A stretch of 64,000 nt of DNA. Origin: Actinomadura macra NBRC 14102 (lineage in GTDB: Bacteria; Actinomycetota; Actinomycetes; Streptosporangiales; Streptosporangiaceae). Location of the stretch: positions 62,001 through 126,000 of the forward strand of contig NZ_BCQT01000019.1 in NCBI RefSeq assembly GCF_001552215.1, given 5' to 3'. Made by a program: the position numbers and the translations under genes. This document shows positions 58,492 through 64,000 of the stretch, one piece after another. The notes beneath the pieces are model-generated. The model searched no databases and was not told the origin of the DNA. It saw only the letters and a list, made by a program, of their open reading frames with translations. Position 1 is the stretch's first letter. Each line of letters begins with the position of its first letter.

Positions 58492-59093
58492 TGCGGGCCG
58501 AAGGCCGCTACGTCCTCCCCTCCTTCGTGGAGCGGACGTCGTACGGACTGAAGGAGATGACCCCCTACAACAAGCTGTTCGAGGACCGCATCATCTTCCT
58601 GGGCACGCCCGTCGACGACACCAGCGCCAACGACGTCACCGCGCAGCTGATCGCGCTGGAAGGCATGGACCCCGACCGTCCCATCGCCCTCTACATCAAC
58701 TCGCCCGGAGGGTCGCTCACCGCGATGATGGCGATCCACGACACCATGCAGTTCATCCGCCCGGAGATCGAGACCACCTGCGTCGGGCAGGCCGGGTCGG
58801 CGGCGGCGATCCTGCTGGCGGCCGGCGCCCCCGGCAAGCGCGCCGCTCTCGTCCGCTCCCGGATCCTGCTGCACGAACCGGCGATCGAGGTCTCCCGCGG
58901 CCAATCCAGCGATCTGGAAATCCAAGCCCGGGAGGTGCTGCGGCTGCGCGAGCAGACGGAGGCGATCGTGGCCGAGGCGACCGGACGCGACGCCGCGACC
59001 GTCCGCCGCGACCTGGACCGCGACCGCTTTTTCACCGCCGCCGAAGCCAGAGAGTACGGGCTGATCGACGAGGTGCTCACCACCCGTAGATAG
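58491..59093 (+). CDS. clpP: ClpP protease subunit (second of pair)
   Basis: 200 residues, with Ser103 in 'GQAGSAAAILLAAG', His128 in 'LLHEPAIE' and Asp in 'DLDRDRFFTAAEA'; 'LYINSPGG' precedes. The start codon shares one base with the previous stop (TGATG), so the two subunits are translationally coupled and probably form a mixed tetradecamer. 'LLHEPA' in place of 'mmHQP' around the catalytic His is a visible difference from the first subunit. Confidence 0.95.
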   Translation: MRAEGRYVLPSFVERTSYGLKEMTPYNKLFEDRIIFLGTPVDDTSANDVTAQLIALEGMDPDRPIALYINSPGGSLTAMMAIHDTMQFIRPEIETTCVGQAGSAAAILLAAGAPGKRAALVRSRILLHEPAIEVSRGQSSDLEIQAREVLRLREQTEAIVAEATGRDAATVRRDLDRDRFFTAAEAREYGLIDEVLTTRR

Positions 59094-59097
59094 CGCC

Positions 59098-59123
59098 CCG
59101 TCCGGAAGGTCTCCCCCGGACGG
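59098..59123 (+). terminator. Hairpin after clpP pair
   Basis: CCGTCCGG-N10-CCGGACGG, 8-bp perfect stem, 5 bases after the clpP stop. Confidence 0.6.
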
Positions 59124-59166
59124 CCCGGTGCGGCCGGAAACGACAGGGTTGGATCCCTCCGGTACA

Positions 59167-59193
59167 GGGAATCTTGTCGGGGTTATCAGCGTT
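59167..59193 (+). promoter_or_regulatory. SigR-type promoter of rbpA
   Basis: GGGAAT (59167-59172), 18 bases, GTT (59191-59193). This matches the SigR/SigH thiol-stress promoter consensus (GGGAAT-N18-GTT), and rbpA is a known SigR target in Streptomyces coelicolor. Confidence 0.8.
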
Positions 59194-59234
59194 GGTCAGG
59201 GCAAGACCGCAAGCCGTCTGGGAGGCACTTGACG

Positions 59235-59579
59235 ATGGCCGAGCGCGCACTTCGCGGCACCCGACTCGGAGCGACGAGCTACGAGAACGATCGCAACACC
59301 GATCTGGCCCCTCGGCAAGAGGTGGACTACACCTGTACCAAGGGACACCGGTTCACCGTGACGCTCGCAGCCGAGGCAGAGGTGCCGATGACCTGGGACT
59401 GCCGCAGCTGCGGCGCCGCGGCCCTGCGAGTGGACGGCGAGCTACCCCAAGCCAAGAAGGGGAAGCCGCCACGCACCCACTGGGACATGCTCATGGAACG
59501 GCGCACCGTCGAGGACCTGGAGGAAGTCCTCGCCGAGCGCCTGGAGATCCTGCGCGCGGGACGCAGAAAGTCGGCATGA
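59235..59579 (+). CDS. rbpA: RNA polymerase-binding protein RbpA
   Basis: 114 residues. 'LRGTRLGATSYENDRNTDLAPRQEVDYTC' N-terminal tail, a zinc-ribbon-like core ('YTCTKGHRFTV' and 'WDCRSCGAAAL'), a basic linker ('QAKKGKPPRTHWDMLMERRT') and the sigma-interacting helix 'VEDLEEVLAERLEILRAGR'. RbpA binds principal sigma and promoter DNA and stabilises open complexes. ATG 59235 follows GGGAGG. Transcription is probably SigR-dependent; a classic hairpin terminator follows. Confidence 0.97.
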   Translation: MAERALRGTRLGATSYENDRNTDLAPRQEVDYTCTKGHRFTVTLAAEAEVPMTWDCRSCGAAALRVDGELPQAKKGKPPRTHWDMLMERRTVEDLEEVLAERLEILRAGRRKSA

Positions 59580-59614
59580 CCGGCTGACCCGCACCGACCG
59601 GGAACTTCGAGGAC

Positions 59615-59648
59615 GGGCCCGCACCGCCGACAGGGGCGGTGCGGGCCC
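59615..59648 (+). terminator. Rho-independent terminator after rbpA
   Basis: Perfect 14-bp stem (59615-59628 with 59635-59648), loop GACAGG, followed by TTCCCTGT. Also positioned for the convergent response regulator. Confidence 0.8.
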
Positions 59649-59707
59649 TTCCCTGTCTCGCGGCCCCGGCCTCGGCGGGACAGCAGAAGGGCCCGCGACC
59701 GGGCGTC

Positions 59708-60382
59708 TCAACGGCCGAGACGGGGCAGCACCAGCCCGCTCTCATAGGCCGCCACCACCGCCTGGACCCGGTCACGCAGGCCCAGCTTGCGCAGGACACG
59801 GCTGACGTGGGTCTTGACGGTCTGCTCCCCCACCACCAGCCGCGCGGCGATCTCCGCGTTGGTCAGCCCCTCGGCGATCAACCGCAGCACGTCGGTCTCG
59901 CGCGGCGTCAGCGCCTCCAGCGACTCCAGCACCTCTGACGGCGGCCGGGGCCGCAGCCGCGCGAACTCCCCGATCAACCGGCGGGTCACCGCCGGGGCCA
60001 GCAGCGCCTCCCCCGCCGCGACGACCCGCACCGCGTCGAACAGCCGCTCGGCCGTCACGTCCTTGAGCAGGAACCCGCTGGCGCCCGCGACGAGCGCGTC
60101 GTAGACGTGCTCGTCCAGGTCGAAGGTGGTCAACATCAGCACCCGCGGCGCCTGGTCGGCCGCGGCGATCCGGCGGGTGGCCTCGATGCCGTCCATCACC
60201 GGCATCCGCACGTCCATCAGCACCACGTCGGGTCCGTGCTCGCGGCACGCCGCCACCGCGGCCGCGCCGTCGGCGACGGCGCCGATGACCGACAGGTCCG
60301 GCTGGGTGCCCAGGAGCGCGCTGAACCCCGCGCGGACGACCTCCTGGTCGTCGGCCACCACGATCCGCACCGGCGCGCTCAC
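59708..60382 (-). CDS. NarL/LuxR-type response regulator
   Basis: 224 residues: receiver 'IVVADDQEVVRAGFSALLG', 'DVVLMDVRMPVMDG' (phospho-Asp), 'VLMLTTFDLDEHVYDALVAGASGFLLKDV', and LuxR helix-turn-helix 'LTPRETDVLRLIAEGLTNAEIAARLVVGEQTVKTHVSRVLRKLGLRDRVQ'. GTG overlaps the stop of the kinase gene (GTGA). Likely controls the divergent ABC transporter. Confidence 0.95.
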   Translation of the reverse strand: MSAPVRIVVADDQEVVRAGFSALLGTQPDLSVIGAVADGAAAVAACREHGPDVVLMDVRMPVMDGIEATRRIAAADQAPRVLMLTTFDLDEHVYDALVAGASGFLLKDVTAERLFDAVRVVAAGEALLAPAVTRRLIGEFARLRPRPPSEVLESLEALTPRETDVLRLIAEGLTNAEIAARLVVGEQTVKTHVSRVLRKLGLRDRVQAVVAAYESGLVLPRLGR

Positions 60383-61518
60383 GGCAGCGTCCCCTCCTCG
60401 GCGGGCGCCACCGGCAGCGTCGCCTGGACCAGGAACCCGCCGACCGGCCCCGGCCCGGTCCGCAGGTCGCCGCCCATGGCCGCCGCGCGTTCGCGCATCC
60501 CCAGCAGCCCGTGCCCCGCCCCGGGGCCCGCGCCGCGCCCGCCGTCGTCCCGGCGGCCCGGATGCTCCTGATCATGCTGGTGATCCGGGGGCGGGCCAGG
60601 GCCGTTGTCGCGGACGCTCACCACCAGCGCCTCCCCGGCATAGTCGATCTCCACGTCGACGGCCGCGCCCGGCGCGTGCCGTCGCGCGTTCGTCAGCGCC
60701 TCCTGAACGATCCGGTACGCGGTGAGCTCCACGCCGGGGTCCAGCGCCGCGACCCGGCCCCGGACGATCAACCGGGTGCCCGCGGCACCGGAGCCGCGGG
60801 TCTCATCGACCAGCTCCAGCAGCTGTTGCAGGCCCGGCTGCGGGCGGCGCGTCGGCTCCGCCCCGGCGTCCTCGCGCAGCACACCGAGCAGCCGCCGCAT
60901 CTCCGTCAGCGCCGTCCGCGCGGTGTCACCGATCGCCAGCAGCCGCCTGGCGCCCTCCTCGGGCATCCCCGGGGTGGCCAGCCGCGCCGTCTCGGCCTGC
61001 ACGGAGATCATCGAGATGTGGTGGGCGACGACATCGTGCAGCTCCCGGGCGATGCGGGCGCGTTCCCCCCGCGCGGTGTGCTCCAGCAGCGTGTCCTCGA
61101 ACGCACGGCGGGAGGCATCACGCTCGGCGGCCTCGGCACGCCGGCGGCGGACCCGGCGGCGGACCACGACCGTCCACACGACGACCAGGGCGAGGAGCCC
61201 GGCGACCGCGGGCCCGCGGTGCAGCGCCGACGCCGGGACCACCGCGACGGTGATCGTGACGGCGGCGGCGAGGGCATGGTCGCGGGCCAGGACCAGCGGC
61301 AGCGTCGCGCACAGGTCGAGCAGGATCACCAACGGCAGCACCACACCCGAATCACCCTTGCGCTGCGCCGCCTCGACCACGCCCGCCACCGCCAGGCACA
61401 CCCCCGCCACCCGCCACCATCCCGGCCACACCCCCCACGACGCCACCGCCCCATACCGCCCCTTCGGCCGGACCGCCGGTCCCGGCCCCGGCCGCGCGTC
61501 CGCGCCGTTGTCCGCCAC
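60379..61518 (-). CDS. Sensor histidine kinase (NarL type)
   Basis: 379 residues. Four or five N-terminal membrane segments ('GWWRVAGVCLAVAGVVEAA', 'LPLVILLDLCATLPLVLA' and others, residues 35-130), HisKA_3 with the phospho-His in 'ARIARELHDVVAHHISMISVQAE', and an ATPase domain ('YRIVQEALTNARRHAPGA', 'VRDNGPGP', 'GHGLLGMRERAAAMGG'). A His/Asp/Gly-rich insert sits between the N and G boxes. GTG 61518 is preceded by GACAAT at 7 bases; ATG 61527 is also possible. Confidence 0.93.
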   Translation of the reverse strand: MADNGADARPGPGPAVRPKGRYGAVASWGVWPGWWRVAGVCLAVAGVVEAAQRKGDSGVVLPLVILLDLCATLPLVLARDHALAAAVTITVAVVPASALHRGPAVAGLLALVVVWTVVVRRRVRRRRAEAAERDASRRAFEDTLLEHTARGERARIARELHDVVAHHISMISVQAETARLATPGMPEEGARRLLAIGDTARTALTEMRRLLGVLREDAGAEPTRRPQPGLQQLLELVDETRGSGAAGTRLIVRGRVAALDPGVELTAYRIVQEALTNARRHAPGAAVDVEIDYAGEALVVSVRDNGPGPPPDHQHDQEHPGRRDDGGRGAGPGAGHGLLGMRERAAAMGGDLRTGPGPVGGFLVQATLPVAPAEEGTLP

Positions 61519-61525
61519 GCACGCC

Positions 61526-61531
61526 ATTGTC
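61526..61531 (-). promoter_or_regulatory. -10-like GACAAT before kinase gene
   Basis: Minus-strand GACAAT, 7 bases, GTG 61518. Same hexamer and nearly the same spacing as before the HAD gene at 20882. Confidence 0.4.
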
Positions 61532-61653
61532 GCGTGCGCCGCGCCGGCCCGGCGTCCCTCCCATGGGGGACGCGCGTCCCCCGGCCACGGCCGCGCAAGA
61601 CGACCCCGCGGCGTGATGACCCGGCCCCGCCCCAGTCCGTAGCCTCCGGTGGC

Positions 61654-62607
61654 ATGGAGGCAACCATCGAAGTGCGGGACCTGCGCAAACGGTACGGGCC
61701 CACCGTCGCCGTGGACGGCCTGTCGTTCACCGTCGCCCCCGGGCGGGTGACCGGGTTCGTCGGCCCCAACGGCGCCGGCAAGTCCACCACCATGCGGATG
61801 ATCCTCGGGCTGGACCGGCCCGACGAGGGGACGGCGCTGGTCGGCGGGCAACCATACCGGTCGTTGCGGACGCCGCTGTGCCGTCTCGGCGCGATGCTGG
61901 ACGCGGCGGCCGTGCACCCCGCCCGCCGGGCCCGCGACCATCTGCTGTGGCTCGCGCACGCCAACGGGCTGCCCGTCCGGCGGGTGGACGAGGTGATCGA
62001 GCTGGCCGGGCTGGCCGGCGTCGCCCGCCGCCCGGCCGGCGGGTTCTCCCTCGGCATGCGGCAGCGGCTGGGCATCGCCGCCGCACTGCTGGGCGACCCG
62101 CCGGTCCTGATGTTCGACGAGCCGGTCAACGGCCTGGACCCCGAAGGGATCGCCTGGATCCGGGGGCTGCTGCGGGCGCTGGCCGCCGAGGGCCGCGCGG
62201 TGCTGGTGTCCAGCCACCTGATGAGCGAGCTGGAGGGCGGCGCGGACCACCTGGTGGTGATCGGGCGGGGCCGCGTCATCGCCGACACCGGGGTCGGGGA
62301 GCTGCTGGCCGCCGCGTCCGGCGGACGGGTCGAGCTGCGCACCACCAGCCGCCAGGAGGCGATGACGGTGCTGGCACGCGCCGGCGCCGAGGTCGCGGCG
62401 GGTGGCCTGGACACCGTGACCGTCTCCGGGCTGACCCCCGAGAAGATCATCGTGCTGCTCGGCCGGGCGGGAGTGCCGTTCACCGGCGTCGCCGAGCACC
62501 GCGCGACGCTCGAGGAGGCGTACATGGAACTGACCCGCGACGCGGTAGAGTTCCACGCCGTCACCGGCCGCACGGGCGCCGACCGGACGGGCGGCGACGC
62601 GTCATGA
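61654..62607 (+). CDS. ABC transporter ATP-binding protein
   Basis: 317 residues: Walker A 'GPNGAGKST' (about 38-46), signature 'FSLGMRQRLGIAAALLGDP', Walker B 'VLMFDEPVNGLDPEG', H-loop 'SSHLMSEL', and a C-terminal regulatory tail. Same subfamily as the ATPase at 36708-37637; the two share long blocks. TAGCCT lies 8 bases before ATG. Divergent from the kinase-regulator pair, its probable controller, and coupled to the permease gene (ATGA). Confidence 0.95.
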   Translation: MEATIEVRDLRKRYGPTVAVDGLSFTVAPGRVTGFVGPNGAGKSTTMRMILGLDRPDEGTALVGGQPYRSLRTPLCRLGAMLDAAAVHPARRARDHLLWLAHANGLPVRRVDEVIELAGLAGVARRPAGGFSLGMRQRLGIAAALLGDPPVLMFDEPVNGLDPEGIAWIRGLLRALAAEGRAVLVSSHLMSELEGGADHLVVIGRGRVIADTGVGELLAAASGGRVELRTTSRQEAMTVLARAGAEVAAGGLDTVTVSGLTPEKIIVLLGRAGVPFTGVAEHRATLEEAYMELTRDAVEFHAVTGRTGADRTGGDAS

Positions 62608-64000
62608 CCACCGCCACGCCTTACCGCAGCACCGTCCAGGCGCAGGCCCGCGACGGGTTCGGGCGGCTGCTGCGGGCCGAGTGGACCAAGCTGCGCTCGG
62701 TGCCCCGCTGGATGCTCACCCTCGCGATGTCGGTGCTGCTGACCGTCCTGGTCGCGCTGCTCACCGCGTCCGGGGCGCAGACCTCCGGCAACGGCGCCGG
62801 CGGTGAGCCGCCGCCCCGGACGGCGGGGATCACCGACCAGGGGCACCTCACCTACCGGACGCTGACCGGCGACGGCTCCATCGTCGCCCGCGTCACCTCC
62901 CAGGACCGCGGCCGCGCCTGGGCCAAGGCCGGCCTCATGATCCGCGGCGACGTGCGGCGCGGCACCCCCTATGCGGCCATCGCGGTGACCCCCGGGCACG
63001 GCGTCCGGATGCAGACCGGCTACCGCTCCGGCGGCCCCGCCGGCACGGCGGGCACCGGCCCGCTCCCGCGCTGGCTCAAGCTGACCCGCACCGGGACGAC
63101 GATCACCGGCTACGAGTCCGGCGACGGCCGCGACTGGCGGCGCGTCGGCGCGGTCCGGCTCGGCGGGCTCCCGTCTGCGGCCGCCGCGGGCCTGTTCGTG
63201 GCCGTCCCCGACGACATCAAGGTCAAGCGGATGTTCGGCGGCGAGTCCGTGTCGGGGTCCCCCGCCGACACCCGCGCCACCTTCGACAAGGTCACCCTCG
63301 CCCCCACCTCCGGCGGGGCGGCGGGCCCGTGGCGCGACCGCGGCGGCCCCGGCGGCCCCGCCGCCGGGGCGCGGACCGACGAGTCCACGCAGGAGGGCGG
63401 CACGTTCCTGCTGGCCGGGTCCGGGGACGTCGGCCGCGATCTGTTCGCCGACGACATCACCCAGACCACCCTCACCGGCGTGCTGATCGGGCAGACCGCC
63501 GTCGTCGCGCTCGCCGTGCTGTTCGTTACCGCCGAGTACCGGCGCGGGACGATCCGCACCACGTTCGCCGCCAGCCCGCGTCGCGGCCGTGTCCTGGCCG
63601 CCAAGGCGGTCGTGGTGGGCGCCGCGGTGTTCGTCGCGGGACTGATCGCCGGCTTCGGGTCGCTGCTGCTGGCCGGGCCGGTGCTGCGCTCGCACGGGAT
63701 GTCGCCGCCGCCCATCACCGACGGCCCGGTCCTGCGCGCCGCGATCGGCACCGCCGTGCTGCTCGCCGTGATCGCGGTGTTCAGCCTGGCCATGGCCACG
63801 ATCATGCGGCGCAGCGCCCCCGCGATCACCGCGGTGCTGCTGCTGCTGCTCGTCCCGCAGATCGTCGCGACCGGGCTCCCGGTGTCGGCGGCGCGGTGGC
63901 TGGACCGGGTCACCCCCGCCGCCGGGTTCGCGGTCCAGCGCACCCTCGTCCGCTACGACACCGCCATCGGCCCCTGGACCGGGCTGGCGGTGCTGTGCGC
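62604..64000 (+). CDS. ABC-2 permease with large extracellular insert (3' end outside window)
   Basis: At least 465 codons, still open at the window edge. 'LLRAEWTKLRSVPRWMLTLAMSVLLTVLVALLTA' is the usual first helix. It is followed by about 230 residues with a beta-rich domain ('GHLTYRTLTGDGSIVARVT', 'WAKAGLMIRGD', 'VRMQTGYRSGG', 'LKLTRTGTTITGYESGDGRDWRRVGAV') resembling a DUF1349/concanavalin-like carbohydrate-binding fold. The remaining helices resume at 'TLTGVLIGQTAVVALAVLFVTAEYRRGTIRTTF'. The insert lies between helix 1 and 2, so outside the cell. Coupled to the ATPase by ATGA. Confidence 0.93.
   Translation, partial: MTTATPYRSTVQAQARDGFGRLLRAEWTKLRSVPRWMLTLAMSVLLTVLVALLTASGAQTSGNGAGGEPPPRTAGITDQGHLTYRTLTGDGSIVARVTSQDRGRAWAKAGLMIRGDVRRGTPYAAIAVTPGHGVRMQTGYRSGGPAGTAGTGPLPRWLKLTRTGTTITGYESGDGRDWRRVGAVRLGGLPSAAAAGLFVAVPDDIKVKRMFGGESVSGSPADTRATFDKVTLAPTSGGAAGPWRDRGGPGGPAAGARTDESTQEGGTFLLAGSGDVGRDLFADDITQTTLTGVLIGQTAVVALAVLFVTAEYRRGTIRTTFAASPRRGRVLAAKAVVVGAAVFVAGLIAGFGSLLLAGPVLRSHGMSPPPITDGPVLRAAIGTAVLLAVIAVFSLAMATIMRRSAPAITAVLLLLLVPQIVATGLPVSAARWLDRVTPAAGFAVQRTLVRYDTAIGPWTGLAVLC

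Overview
The window is a very GC-rich (roughly 70-75%) chromosomal segment from a filamentous-type actinomycete. The base composition, the many GTG starts, 4-base ATGA/GTGA gene overlaps, RbpA, paired ClpP proteases, MocR, WYL and GlxA regulators and a SigR-type promoter all fit Actinomycetota. I infer a Thermomonosporaceae-like organism (Actinomadura/Spirillospora), but cannot confirm this without a search. No rRNA, tRNA, CRISPR array, insertion sequence or replication origin was seen.

Layout. 1-8 kb: pterin dehydratase (cut by the window edge), a LOG-like protein, an SDR, a UvrA-like ABC protein divergent from a WYL regulator across a clear operator, VOC and IclR genes, a decayed LysR gene and a class V aminotransferase. 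8.3-14.4 kb: a tight seven-gene operon with a sugar-nucleotide epimerase, two GT-A fold transferases, a methyltransferase, a cytochrome b561/sulfite-oxidase-like fusion, a small membrane protein and a GT-C-like membrane protein. 14.5-20 kb: DoxX, then a KASIII/acyltransferase/acyl-CoA oxidase locus, then TerD. 20-31 kb: mostly single housekeeping or accessory enzymes with local regulators (GlxA, XRE-cupin). 30.4-31.9 kb: an ECF sigma factor overlapping a methyltransferase whose Ada zinc domain is at the wrong end. 32-39.5 kb: a NarL-type envelope-response cluster made of an orphan regulator with a kinase remnant, an unusual kinase/regulator pair, an ABC transporter, a PAP2 phosphatase and a DedA protein. 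Three of its promoter regions share one sequence motif. 40-49.7 kb: a stand-alone tyrosine recombinase, DUF72, MocR/methyltransferase pair, DUF885 peptidase, TetR/LysE and a pseudokinase-like membrane protein. 49.9-54.2 kb: MoxR/DUF58/VWA followed by two RNA-methyltransferase-type genes. 54-57.7 kb: a decayed MFS pump, a VOC gene with a 59-residue ribbon-helix-helix protein, a methyltransferase, an EF-hand protein, GDPD and a lone Phd antitoxin. 57.8-59.6 kb: clpP-clpP and rbpA. 59.7-64 kb: a second kinase/regulator/ABC module whose permease runs off the end.

Two themes cut across the window. Many start codons lie 6-8 bases after a TAGCGT-like -10 hexamer, which indicates leaderless transcripts. 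Four genes (LysR, histidine kinase, DUF1707 protein, MFS pump) appear to have lost their middles while keeping both ends.
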